NCBI GenBank assembly: GCA_051294375.1
Contig: CM119269.1
Coordinates: 7,607,446-7,671,445, forward strand
From: Paraspadella gotoi
Lineage: Eukaryota; Chaetognatha
Length of the DNA: 64,000 nucleotides
Reading direction: 5' to 3'
In this document: positions 48,801 through 62,000 of the stretch, piece after piece
How the letters are laid out: each line of letters starts with the position of its first letter
How positions within the stretch are numbered: the stretch's first letter is position 1
Notes under the pieces: generated by a model
Database searches by the model: none
What the model was told of the DNA's origin: nothing
Seen by the model: only the letters and a program-made list of their open reading frames with translations
Translations under genes and position numbers: made by a program

Positions 48801-49538
48801 AAAACTATTGGATTTTTAAATCTGCTTTTTCCGACGTCGCAAAGAAATGCTTGACATTACTGAAACTTTTTTCACAATGATGTTATTGCGAGTTACTTTT
48901 TTATAGATTTAAAATTAGATTAAAATAAACGGTTTAGAAATATACAGCGAGGTAAACTTTGAAGAATTGTTTGCACAGCCATTTAATGAAATTCTGAAAT
49001 GTTAATAACGAATTAATATTGTGAAATACATAATCTACTTTTAACTTGACAGAACCCTTCATCGTTAACAATTTTAAAATTAGGAAAGGCAAATAGTAAA
49101 AAATAATGAAGAAATGGCGCCCACGACAAAATCTTGCCTATGAGTTTAATATTTATAATATAGCGATGTTGCAGACAGATTATTCTCTGGTAACACATGA
49201 ACTTATTGCAGCTTTAGCTGGAGCAGTAATAGTTCTTTTTTTCATTGTATTTTATCTTTACAATTCAGCAAATATTTTATAATATAATATTCTTTGAATT
49301 ATTTTTTTGCACTCTACGAAAACATAAATCCGTCCCTGTTATTGGATCTGGTTACACTTGCGATTGAAAAGAAGCCAAATCTGTTTTAAAATATTGAGCT
49401 AGAAAAGATAACATTTGATAAGTTCATTCTATGTATGATTAAATTTTCACGAAACTCCGGAAAACAAAACGGTTAGTTAAAATGACAAATTTTTCGCGGT
49501 TCTCGAGGAGGGAGCGGGCGGAGAATATCAACATTAAA

Positions 49539-49618
49539 TGTTCCTTTATTCCCCATGAAGGCAAAAATTTAAAAAAAAAGACATGATTAAAAAAAATATT
49601 ACTGTGCAATATGTTTCA
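49539..49618 (-). terminator. 3' UTR and poly(A) signal of the HCN gene
   Basis: On the minus strand AATAAA (plus-strand TTTATT at 49545-49550) lies about 70 bp past the HCN stop codon, giving a short 3' UTR. Confidence 0.55.
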
Positions 49619-50488
49619 TCATTTCGATCCCTTGTCGTCGTCCTTTCGACTTGAATCGTCTTTAGCAGATTTTGACCTGTTCAAAACTAATTTCGGGTAC
49701 TGCTGCTGCTGCTGACTTTGATTCTGTCGCTGCTGCTGTTGATTTGTCTGCTGCTGTTGTAGCTGATTCGTCTTGTTCGCTTGAAGTTTCATCCCGTCGA
49801 TGGATTCCCGGGCCGACGCATCCGTTGGCGAGAGAAAATTGGACGGCGCCGCGGCGGCGCTTTGGCGCCGTCCCGAGTTTCGACCGGCGGCCGACGACGA
49901 CGCCGTCGTGGCTTCCGGATATGTGGTCGTCGAAGGCAGAATAGAGGGGACGAGGGCGACGGCGGTGACGGGCGGCGCGGATGAGGGCGCCGCTCTGGCC
50001 TCCATCTCCAAGGGTGGCATGTCGATGAGGGTTGAGGAGGTGCCCGTCGTCAATGGCGTCGTCGTCGGCGCCGACGATCGATGGACGAGAAAATTGAATC
50101 CGTTAAGTTTGCTGTTGTTGTTGGACGAGGGTAAGGGCGGAGCGGAAGGAGTGAGTTTCGTCGATGAGAAGGCTGTGTTTGAGGAGGAAGAGGAAAAGAG
50201 GGCCGGGGCGTAGGCCGACGCGGTCGGTGGTTGTCTGCTGGCCAGGGATATGTTTCCTGACACATTGGTCAATGCGGGGGCGGCGCCGCGCGCTGCTGGC
50301 GCCGCCCCTCGCCCTGGTCCTGCTAGCGCCGGCGCCCGACTCGGGTGAAAAGGCTGAGTCGGCGCCGCGGCCGCCGGCGGCGCCGGGAGACGGCAGACGC
50401 TCAAGTGACTCGAGGCCGCCGCGTCCCGGCGAGGCTCGGCGTCGGAGGAAGAGGCCAGGCTGGGTGTTATTTTACTTATTGGACTAAC
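49619..50488 (-). other. HCN: HCN last exon: Ser/Pro/Ala- and Gln-rich C-terminus
   Basis: The exon has 289 codons, entered in phase 0 from the donor at 55645 (SR joined to [10 protein letters not shown]). It is Ala/Pro/Ser-rich with a glutamine-rich stretch ([12 protein letters not shown]) around 49690-49770 and a charged end, [14 protein letters not shown]. There is no vertebrate-type SNL terminus. It is GC-rich in an AT-rich setting. A 5.2-kb intron full of repeats separates it from the previous exon. Confidence 0.75.
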
Positions 50489-52756
50489 CTGGAAAGAATC
50501 AGGAAAGGACTAGCGATGAAAATTGTCAGAATATTGAACCGGAAAAAGATTATATTGCGACGGTATATTCACACTGCCTCACATCCATCATCGTTCAGCC
50601 AATCCTTTTGGCTCAGAGGGGGAACGCAGTGCGTTGCGTTTCATCCACAGTCCTAACGACTTCCCTCTGCGTAACCATACCAGTGACAGCAGGCGTCACT
50701 GAGGGTCGGAAGCCCCCAAAGCCAACAGTGAGATGTCCCATCCCAATGGGCATCACAGGCAACCCGGCTGTTGCCAAATTAACAATGGTTATACTTTGAT
50801 TGATTTAATTATTTATTCTTGAAAACTACGAAGCATATACAGAAAGCTTCATATTATAAAATGTGGTACTGTGGTTTGACCGAGGTTGCGTGTTTCAACC
50901 CGGCTGTTGCCATAGTACCCCTTTTTTGTGACCAGAATCTGTTCCCACCAAACTACCGCATCGAATTTCATGAAATTTTACATTTAGAGTGCTAATGACT
51001 ATATAAATGGAACTATCGAGGCGAATTTTAATATTCAACCCTTGACAAGAGATACAGGGCCCTGGGGCTGGACCCCTTGGCCCAAGGCTTGGGGGCCAAA
51101 AATGGCTTAAATTTTTTTTTCCATTTTTTTCATTTTTTAGTAGAATCAGTTGATGTTTTAAACATATAAAATATTTTTAAAACTAAAATTAATAAATGTT
51201 TTGCTCATTAATCGGTGTTTGAAGATGCATGGTTCATCGTTTTTCTCCAAATTTTCCAGAATTATTCCAAATCTGATTTGAACAGCTGATGTTCATGAAG
51301 CTGAAACTTATGGTAAACTAATATTTTTGTGGAAATAAATACATTTTTGTGGAAGAGTAAACGTCTGGGCAACTGTTCAAAACAAAAATTAAAAATTAAA
51401 AGCAAATTTTGACCATTTTTTGCCCCCTACCGGGCCCCATATCTCGGCTCAGGGGTCAAATATTGAAATTAGCCTGGATATTTCTATTTGTATTCACATA
51501 GGGATCGTTCATAGCAAATTTCATTAAAATCTATTCAATAGTTTTCTCGGAACGTGTTCTGGTCACAAAAAAGGGGTACCACATTTTATAATATGAAGCC
51601 TTCTGTAATTGCTTCAAATATAAAAATGATTTTTCAAGGATAGTGCAGGGTAATTCGGAACACTTTTGGAAGTAATCAAATTTTTTCGCATAGTAAATTT
51701 ATTTAAAAAAAAATTTTTCTGGTGATATATCTAGGAAAGTGTCCCCGCTACACGATGATGTATTCATTTTTATCCTGCGGCCCCGAGGGGTCGCATTTTT
51801 AAAAAAAATAGTAAAGTGTTCCGTTTTACACCACCCTTGGGTAAAACGGAACACTTAATAAATTATGTATAATTTTTTTTATAATATTACAAAAAAAATA
51901 ACTAAAACACTATTATTAAGAGGATAGAGCCTTTCATTAATGTTTTATGTATAAACAAGTTTGAGCAAACAATGTCGGATCTGCCTACGATAATTAATTA
52001 ATTAATAGATTAATTAATTAATTAATTATTAATAATTAATTATAATTTATATCAGCTTGTCATCATCGATGTCCTTAAAATTGAGTCAGGACAGTTATTA
52101 AATGTTTGTTTACATTTTATCAAAACAACAAATATCCTCTATTTTCGAGCCAGGCGGGCAAAGCCCGTCCTGGCTAGATTTTGATTCGGTTTAGCTTTCG
52201 GTCACGCTTTTTTGCAATCATGGCTTCTGAAAGTGTGATATCATAGGGAGTTGAAATTTCATATATGGCTTCTAATCATCAAGATCTTTAAAATTCTCAT
52301 GTTTCATATCAATATTCGTATTTGTTTGTTTTATTTACAAAACAAAAACGTTTTATTATATGTCGCTCTCTCTCTCTCTTTCTTTTAAATATATGTCGTC
52401 TCTCTCTCTCTTTTTCTCCGTCACTGCTTCTTCTGATTTGTCTAAAAACGAGTTCCGGCTCTGCAGCGTCTGTCCAGCTTGTTTCTCTCTCTCTCTCTCT
52501 TTTTTTTTTTTTTTTTACAAAAAAATTTTAGATATAATGTGGGCTCATTAATGTAAAAAACGATGCCGCGAACAGGGTGCGAACCCGGGTCCTTTGGGTA
52601 GAGAAGAGCTCACGCTACGTCCGGCGCCATAGGAACTGCTGATTCTTAACGAGTAAAGGGGCTGTAGAGCTTCTCTCTCTCTCTTCTTTTAATTATTATA
52701 TATCGCTCTTTCTCTCTCTCTTTTTCTCTGCAGCGGCTGTCTCTCTGTCTCTCTTT

Positions 52757-52791
<35 letters not shown>

Positions 52792-52986
52792 GTCTCTCTG
52801 TTGTGTGTCTGTCCCTCTCTGTCCGATCTCTTGCGTAATTGTTTGTTTTTTGAAAAATTCTGATTATTTTTTTCCTTCTAAAAACTTTTTATTATTACCA
52901 TTTATTCCGCATTTTTTTCAATATAAAATCCCATATTTTCATCCGAGATTTTCGTGGATTAATTCTCTTTCTTTCTCTCTCTCTCA

Positions 52987-53065
<79 letters not shown>

Positions 53066-56000
53066 TCACTTCTCTCTCTCTCTCTTTCACTCATACACGC
53101 ATTTGTTTGTTTTATTGACTATCATCGCATCAATGAATGACAATCATCGCATCAGTGAATGACTATCATCACAGCAGTGAATGACTATCATCGCATCAAT
53201 AATTGATTATCATCGAATCAATAATCAATTCCTATTACATCAATAAATTACTATTACATCAATCAATTAGTATTACCTCAATCAATTACTAGTACATCAA
53301 CAATTCGTTATCGCATGATTCATTCGTTTTTTTCCCGGGTTTTTTCATTAATTTTCTTTGATAGTGGGCTCTGGCTCGATCTTGAGTCTTTTAAGATTTT
53401 TTTATTTTATGTCTCCTTCTCTCTCTCTCACTCTCTCTCTCTCACTCTCTCTCTTTCTCTCTCACTCTCCTCCCTCTTTCTCTCTCTCTCTCTCTCTTTT
53501 TATGCAATAGCGACGATCCTTATGCTTTTAAGATTTTTTTAACTTGCATCATTTTTTCAACTTGCATCATTTTTTCAACTTGCATTCCGTCAAAACTTTA
53601 TATCTAACTTCTTCACTCACTTTCCTACTGGCTCACAAAATTTCATCTCTAATCTATCATGGGTTAAAATAAATAAAAAGATTCAAGTAAATGTGACTCA
53701 TATTTTTTTCATTTAAACTCATTTCCACTGGTACGTTTCCACTGAAGCTTTATATCAAGCTTCGTCACACATTTTCCTACCCACACACAAAATTTCAACT
53801 CAATCTATCCATCCAATTATGATTAATTAGAGTATTTATTGGTTAAAATAAGTAAAAAGATTTTAGTAAATTCGACTTATGTTTTTTCCATTTAAACTAA
53901 TTTCCACTCACACGATTCCATCGAAACTTTATATCCAGCTTTATCACACACTTTCCTACTCACACACAAAATTTAATTCCAATCCAACCAGCCAATCACG
54001 AGTTATTGGAGCTTTTTGCTAAGATGGGACGGATGGACGGATTGATTGACTAATTAATTAATTATTGATTAATTTATTTACTAATTGATTAATTAACTGA
54101 TTAATTATTTGATTTATTAATACATCCTGCATATACATTTAATATAAAAGGAAAAAGAAGCATAATCAATTAGTAAAACAGGTTTTTTGTTTTTTTCCAT
54201 TTAAACTCATTTCCACTCAAACTATTCCATCGAAACTTGATTTCCTGTTCAATCACACACTTTCCTACCCACATACAAAATTCCAGGTCAATCAGCCCAT
54301 CCACTCATGAGCAATTGGTGTTCAAATAGTGAATATATTTTTTTTGTTTTTTCCATTTAAACTCATTTCCACTCGGACGATTCCATCGAAACTTCATATC
54401 CAGCTCAATCACACACTTACCTATCCTCACACAAAATTTCATTTAAATCCATCCATCCAATCACGAGTAATTGGTGTTTTTTGCTAAGGTGGGACGGACG
54501 GACGGACGGACGGACATCATTTTTTTTGCATAATTTATCATAATTCGATGTTCTGACATGATATAAGTGTGTGCCCGACAATATTGAGGGGGCGGACCGA
54601 CGGACCGAAAAAGTGAGTTATAGAGTCGGGATCTGCTGATAAGCAGATCCGACTAAAAATTGAAAATCTTATATTTTTAAGTGCTTAAAATGATTTTTAA
54701 TACCATGTTCTCAGTTTTGCAAAATTATTGAATGACAATAGATACCAAATTTATATATATTTTTTTATTTATATTATTTTTGACTAAGTTTTTTATTTCC
54801 TTCCATTCCTGCATTTTTTCCCCCATCTTCCTTTTCTATTAATATTAGTTTTTGCCCATTTTTTTATTTCCAATGTTATTTTTTCTTATTCTTTTTATTT
54901 ATCATTTATATTTATCTTTAGAAATTTAGCTTATTTTTTATTTTCTTTTCAGAATATTTTTATTCATATTATTTTTATATTAATTTCATCTTAATTTTTT
55001 TTTTAATAATTTTTTAACCATATTTAGGCGTTAAATTCCTTTCCAAACTTTTGTAACTTTTTTATTTCTAAAAATAGATTTTTTTACTGTATTATTAATA
55101 ATATAATAATTTTTTCACCTAATTATATAACAAATGTTGTAAACTCTTATTATTACTGAGTAAATTATCACTAAAACTTTATAAAAAGCATATTAGGTAA
55201 CACAGAATACTTACTTTAGAGGTGTTCCGTTTTACCTCAATTTAATTGTAGCTATGTAAAAAATAATTGAGTTATTTTTTTCGAAATAATGTATACAATA
55301 ACTAAAAATTAGTAGTCTCGTCTATCAGATATTAATATTCCATAGTCATATTACGTCAAATATGACTGACAGAGGCTTGAAAACGACTACTCAAAGACGA
55401 AATTTGACTAGCAGCTTTGAAATAACTGCTGCAGCTGCTGCAGCAGCAGCCGAATGCTGTAACTGCTGTAATGGAATGTCAAGTTGGTGAAATGTTAAAT
55501 GAACCCAAAAAAAATATAAAATATCTATACACAATTTTTTTATTTCATTTTATATGTCAGTGTTCCGAATTACCCGTTCCGAATTACCCCGCACTACCCT
55601 ATATTTTAATAGCTTTTGTGAATATTAAATACCACAATCTCTCACCCGTGAATTGTTCGTCACCGCGGAGGTAACGACAGGACCTTTAGTAGGCGAGGTA
55701 TACAGTCGATGAACGTCGTCACTGTTAGGTTGTTTCGTTCCTGGTTGTAGAGCATCACAGCTGTTGCCATCCGAAGAGTGGTTCGTGCCCGCCGCAGTCG
55801 GCGGGATTTTCATCATCTGCGGCGAAACGACGCCCTCTCGATCGCAGTTCAAAGAGGAGGGGCCCGACGAGACGGCGGCGCCGATGGAAGGCGTTGGAGC
55901 CGCCGGCGCCGTCGAGCCGTCGAGTAGGGCGCCGCCTTCGCGAGTCGTTCCACTACTAGCACCGTGACTCCGCAAAGGGATGGGGTACGGCGGCGGCGGG

Positions 56001-59000
56001 TCGTCGTCGCTGCAACCCGAGCCCGTCGCGACCGCCAAGGGTCGAGCGTCCGACTGTCTGACGTCGCGTATCACAGAAGCTGCGCTGAGCGAGGAAGGGG
56101 GAAGAAGGGAGGGGACGACGGCGCCACCGACGCCGCTGGGTTTCGGCGGCAATTGAGAGTGAGGAGCACCTTCGGTTCTCGTGCCTCCGGTTTTCCCGGC
56201 GACGGTGGGGTCGGCGGCGCCCACGGCGTTCTTGCCGGCGCCCGCCTTGGAAGGAGACGATCTATCCACGGCGCTCGTTTTTCGAACGTCGCCGTCCTTG
56301 GACGATGCCGGCGACGGACCGACGCCGGTGCCGAGGTGCGCGGCGCTGGTGATTGAGGAACGACGCGAAGGCGGGTCGTCCCCGTCCCCCGACAGGCAGT
56401 GCCCGCTGAGTTTGCGGCCGACGTGGCTCGAATCCGACTTGGGCCGGAGGCTTGACAGCGGCCCGATCGAAAAGATGGACATTCGGGATTTTGAGTTTTT
56501 TACTTTCGTCGATTTGCTGTCTTCGCTCAACAAGGATTCGTCTGTTGGGTCGAGGAGGGAGGTTATGGGATGGGGAGAGCAGGTTTAAAAGAGGGATTAA
56601 GATGGCGAGGCAGGGGGCGGGGGTAAAAAAAGTGTTTAAGAAAAGGCGAAAAAAATATGGGTGTTTGAAAAAGTTTGTTTTGCGGTACAACTAATTATTT
56701 CTTAATGAAAACTCGGTTTCGCAAAGTGCTTGAACCGATTTCGCGCCCGAAAATGCGAGAAAATTGTTTTGAGTGAAAGAAATTTTACGATAGCAACTAT
56801 GAAGAAATGTAAGGGAAAAAAGCCTGTTATTTGTCAGATTTTCAAAAGTTGACGCAATAGCTGAAAGTGTCAATAAATCGTTTATTAATAAAAGCGGCAA
56901 TCGATTTCAATCGTACAGGCGTTACTTGACGTAACAGGACAAAGCAAAAACACTGACAAAGAATAAAGATGAAAAAGAAAAATTTAAAAAAATCAAAGTG
57001 GTACAAAATCATGAAAAAAAATAATTACTGGATTTATCGACGGCATTTCGCCAAGGTTCAGTTTTTTTCACGAACTCGGGTTTGAATAGTAAACGAAGAA
57101 AAACATAAAAATTAGTAGCATTTAGTTTTAGCTTGGGGATAACGGCTTCAAACAATCCGAGTCCGAAGAATCCCCAGCTTTGACCCTTTACGTCTTAAAT
57201 TTGAAGAAGGGGGAGTACTTTAATTTCAAATTTTTGTACTTCACATGAAAGATGATAACGTTACGTCCAGTCGCCATGTCTCAAAGGCTGAACAACGGAA
57301 AACCGCTGCCTCTTCCCCTAACCACACAATCAGTCACTCACATCCTGGGTCCAAAGGACATTCCGCTTTCGACTTCCTCAACCTTTCTCGACTCTCTCGC
57401 GTGCAAAGACCGCGGTGCAAAGAACCACCGCGCGACCTTGCGTCGCAGTTTTCTCGCTTTGAAGGCAAGCAATCGGCGGAGACCGCCTCCGGCGCCGTTC
57501 TCACCGTCGGTGTCCGAATCGGACTGAAGCGGCGTCGCCGACACGATCTGGTTGATGGCACTCTGGTCGTCTTCCAGGTCTGCGCGCGTCGACACCATAG
57601 ATGGATTCTTGCCAATCTTGTTGAGGCGTTCCGCCGCCACGCTCTCCATCGTGCGCTTCATTATCGGATATTGGTCCAATATCTGAGCCACGTGGTAGTG
57701 ATGGGAAGGGTTAGAGATAGGTATGTGAGGATGGCATAGAGAGATAAAAGGGCGTGGAAAAGGGAAGAAAACATTGTTGGTGTTGTCTAAAAGAAGCTCT
57801 TGTCGAGTTAAATTTTGTGATTAAATGCCTTAATTGATATTAAGTAGTACTTTGTCGTTAAAAATCGAAATATCACCTGCTTGAAATGTTCCACCGACAA
57901 AGAGAACAAGTTACAATATGTTTCTGCTCGGACGCTGGCTACGCGTTTGGCATTCGTCAATAGACAAATTTCTGGAAAAGTCGAATTGCAGTGGAAGCAC
58001 GTGAATATAAAAAGCCGGGGTTATTATGAAATTGGTACAACCAATATAAAATTTATCCATTCATTTAATAAATTACTAGCCTTCCTGAATATTAAGTAAA
58101 TCACGATAAATTACCAAGGTTTCTTGTCAAGTATTGTGGTCGAAATGAAATAATAAAGTGATTTTGTGACTTAAAAACAAAAACACGTGATCAAAGCTCA
58201 TGCAATTTGATGTATAATGGCGATACTTTCCCTTCCCCTTTTTCGCGACCAAATTTACTTTCCATTCAAACTTTAACGGTTTTCTCTCACCTCCAAAGTA
58301 GGAGCCATCAGAAAGACTCGTTAAAACTTCATTCTCTTTGCTGATTACATCCACAACTCCTTCCTGTATAAAGTACATCTTCGTTCCCATCGTTCCCTCC
58401 TTTATGATGTAATCACCAGGCTGGAACACCTAGAGTAAAAAATAATAATGATAATTTAATTTTTTTCGTTTAGGCTTTTTAAAGTTTTTTTATTTTTTAA
58501 GGCTTACTTCAAACTTTAGTTTGGAAATGACATCCGTTACAAAGTTTGGGTCCGCATGAGTGAAAAATGGCACGGACTGGACGAGAGAGCGGCAGTTGAA
58601 GTTGATTACATCCTGCATAAATAAATGAGTCAGAAAAAACTCTGTTTATTCAATGTGCTATTCAAAGTGATAAAACATGGCTTCCAACCAACCTCTCTTA
58701 GGCAGGTTGACAATTCGTTCAGTATTGTTTCTTCGTCAAACATTTTTCCGCGAAAACGATGTTCGTAGTAGTCATTTATCTTTACTCGAAGTTCTCTAGG
58801 TAATTTTCTGAAAGACATGTATTCTTCGACTTGTTTTGTCTAAATATTTGGTTACCGATAACGATTAGCGGAGCGTGTTAGATAATGGATAATATCCGTA
58901 ATGGCAGCAATTAAAAAGAGAGTAGGAAGCCTTTTATTAATTAAGAAGCTTACGAAATTCTTGGTTAAGAAATTATACAATTAAGGTTTCGCCCTAAGTT

Positions 59001-62000
59001 TGAATCAACCTACAATATGACTCAAATGCTTTGTTTTAAAATGTCCTAAATTAAGGTTTATTTAAAGAAAAATAAAGGTCTATCTTATACGTAGCTCTCG
59101 GAAATTTTATATAATCGTATAACTTAAGCATTTTAGCCTATTTTGGTAGGTCATCAATTCAAGCGCAAGTTTAATAACGTTTTGGAAAACCCGTACTCTT
59201 TAGTTATTTCAATAATTGTTCGAGTTTTCCAATTTACTATTTAGAGATAAACATGACACCAACAGACAACAGCCAAAGAGGATGTAACATCAATCTGTTT
59301 TCTTTTTTGAAATCTTATTTTTTGGATCTGAATTAATATTAATAAAAGCAATTAGTTTGAAACATTTATTTTTCTAATTTTATAATTGCAAATTCAATAT
59401 AGATTAATTTGGGGTTTTAAGAACAAGATCTAGTTAGCATGCTATATAAAATTTTAAAATTTTCTGAATTATTTCTAATGACGTAAATCAACCCTATGCA
59501 TAAAATTTTGTTTCTGAATATTTCTAAATTTCATTTTTCTTGTAAAATTGGGAGGTTTTTTGGTTTGATTTAAAGTGCAAATGTCACTGGTTAAAATAAT
59601 TACTACAAGCGATAAAATATTGTAAAAGACGATGGAATCACAAAACAGAACGCCAAAGCATTCTCAACGTCAGTACCTGAATTAGTTTGAAAATGACGCA
59701 CTAGTGCAGGTGAGACTTTATAGACTACATTTAAAGGTTCAAGAAAAAATATTTATGTATTTCTTTAAATCTACCGTTTTCCTTATATAAAATAATATTT
59801 TTTACTTGAACCAAGGGATGTTACGCCTAATGGTTGGGTGATACTCCTGTAGGCTAAATGACATAACCTTTACCTTCTCATGGTAAAAACGACTTGAAGT
59901 GTCAAAAGATTGAATCATGGCTGAAGCGTGTGCCAGAAACAAGGCATAGCACGTAGCACCAACCATCATGGAAATGATTGTCAACCATACCTCTGATAGA
60001 AAGAGGAAATGTTTGCCGATTTATCATTTATTTATTAGCCGAAGTTATCTATTTCGGAGAGAACCCTTTTTTACCTGTGACATTTTGTGGGGGGTTCTTG
60101 CCATACCCAATACAAAGCATATGTGACAGGGCTTTGAAGAAAGCCCAGCTGTATTGCTCTAACCAGTAACTTTTCTATAATGATGAACGTCCATTTTGAT
60201 GATTGTTGCACATATTTTTAGTGTGGTGAATTTTTTCAAGCAATATATATTGTCAGAGGCGTTATTTTTATATTATTAACATCATTCAAAGCGGTCCGTG
60301 GGTAGTGTTCGGTGAGTTCAATTTGAAGTGATGAAAGGAATATAAAAAACAAGAAATAAAAAGCGAACAAAATTATATAGTGACAAGCGAAAGATGCGAC
60401 TAAAAATATTATTAAAAGATAATATTGTTCAATCCATCATTATAGTTATGCTTCCAATAAGAATTGGACAAAAATTTTTTTACAGGCCCGAGTTGTTTAC
60501 TTGTCAGACTTGAATTTTTTTTTTTTAAAGTAAAATTTTGAACAGATATGCCGTTTTCTAACGCCATCTATTTGAATTTTGAATTTGGAAAAGTATTTTT
60601 CAGGAATTTTGAACAAACAACCTAAATTTGTTGTTGGACATTAAAATGAATGGAAAACATTCAGTGTATAAAAAAAAGAAAGGTTATTAGCAGAAATATA
60701 TAGGGGCTATAATATTTAGTTTGTCGCATGCAGCAAAAGCTTTTTTTCTATTTAGAAGCTATAAAAGCATATCCATGTTACTTTTTATCGCCTATTTTAT
60801 GGTCTTATGATATATACTTAATTTATTTATTGCTCAATATTTTGCGCTTTTGTACTGTCTTGATGCCACTTAAAACCTAGCTTGTCTGCGCACAACACAA
60901 TAACACAAGGGACATGATGCACGGTAATGTGATAAATTTTGTGACGATATGCCAGAATGGGAATGGGGTCAGGGGTTTCGGACACAATGTCGGACATTCT
61001 GCTCAGCCGTTTTAGTAAATATTTTAAAAATTATCGGGCAAGGGTAAAATAAAATGAGAAATCATGCAGCTAGTCTTTCAAAATTCGTTGTAGCTAGTTC
61101 CATCTCTTTTATACGAGTGAATGTTTGCGCAACGGCGTTTTTAAACCTGCTTATAAAATTATTACTAGTAAAAATAGTTAAAGGTTTTATAATTAGTTAA
61201 TAATTCTTAAGGACGTGTTTAAAAACTCCGCGCTCCTGGTCATTGCTCTGTACGAGGTAAAAAGGGACCTACCTTCCCCCTGAACTGCCTCTTTGAGGTA
61301 TCAAACGACTGAATGAGGGCCGTGGCGTGACCCAAAAACAGCGCGTAACAAGAGGCGCCCACCATCATTGAAATGATGGTTAACCAAATTTCGGTTAGAT
61401 TTTGTGGTGGAAATTTCCCATAACCGATGCATAACATGTGCGATAAAGATTTGAAAAATGCCCAAGTATACTGCACGGCCCAATGTTCTTCCTGGGGGAA
61501 AGGGGTTGGGCATTGGAATTTAGGTTGGGGGAGTTGCGAACATTCCATGGATCGGGGTCGTTATTATGGTTTTTATGAGGGAATTTTCAGAAGAAAAATA
61601 ATATTTAAAAAAATGGGGGATGGGTGAACCACAACAGACGGGGTCACAATAGAGGCACAATGGTTGGACGGATGAAGACAATTACGAGCGTGCGATGGAA
61701 AAAAGGGTAAAAAATAGGGAGTTTTATTAAAGACAACCTATAATTAGTTTTCCACAAGCGACAATACTAATTTATTTTCTGCCAAAAAAGTTATGATGCT
61801 TGTCGCTTTGAAAAATAAGTAATTATGTATGGGTGAAGGTTATCAAATAATTTTCTAAATTTTATCTTCAATCAAAATTTTTAAATTTGAGTATTATATT
61901 GTGGTATTTTTAAAATGATTACTTTCCATCAAATATTGTATTAATTTTTATAAAAAATTATATTTTTTTTATAATTCGTGAACTTTAATAAGTTATTTTT

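Larger units (their letters stand above)
43890..49538. other. AT-rich spacer between convergent vasa and HCN genes
   Basis: No gene is supported. It contains the assembly gap and duplicated flanks (44225-44888) and a hairpin-tipped repeat end (45775-45850). The longest ORFs (46789-47043, 47173-47400) are AT-rich, lack splice context and match nothing I recognise. The two flanking genes converge on this spacer, so it holds only 3' ends. Confidence 0.5.
52040..53540. repeat. CT-rich dispersed element, copy 3 (nested, rearranged)
   Basis: It shares CATCATCGATG, GGACAGTTATTAAATG and the right-end GCAATAGCGACGAT plus CTTATGCTTTTAAGATTTTT with the two IRS-intron copies. The body is expanded by CT satellites and carries a hairpin end (52148-52175) and a tRNA-like segment. 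The left subterminal repeat is missing. Confidence 0.5.
51641..55596. mobile_element. 4-kb terminal-inverted-repeat DNA element with nested insertions
   Basis: The left end TAGTGCAGGGTAATTCGG (51641) matches the complement of the right end GGGTAATTCGG/GCACTA (55576-55596) over about 21 bp with one mismatch. The terminal repeat motif GGTAATTCGGAAC is doubled at the right end. A perfect 16-bp inverted pair, AAGTGTTCCGTTTTAC, sits at 51814 and 51841, and a related GTGTTCCGTTTTAC lies near 55222. No transposase ORF is visible, so it is non-autonomous or has been gutted by later insertions. The superfamily is unassigned. The ends recall Tc1/pogo-type elements. Confidence 0.6.
50489..55645 (-). other. 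HCN large intron, 5.2 kb, packed with repeats
   Basis: Listed separately below: a MITE (50840-51605) and a 4-kb terminal-inverted-repeat element (51641-55596). Nested inside the latter are the CT-rich element, CT satellites, a 22-bp tandem and a 150-300-bp tandem ending in a hairpin. The GC-richer stretch 50590-50780 is unexplained. No gene lies within. Confidence 0.7.

Noticed and set aside
49672-50213. Plus-strand ORFs opposite the HCN last exon
   Set aside because: They are shadows of the GC-rich HCN coding frame, which is fixed by the phase-0 splice from 55646 to 50488.
52560-52632. A functional tRNA gene
   Set aside because: The B box is good, but the acceptor stem does not pair and no clear anticodon arm forms. 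Reported instead as a tRNA-like segment.
52805-53140. Ser/Leu-repeat ORF on the plus strand
   Set aside because: Translation of a (CT)n microsatellite.
53100-53320. A CRISPR-like array
   Set aside because: The period of about 22 bp has no spacers, the units decay progressively and the genome is eukaryotic. It is an ordinary degenerate tandem repeat.
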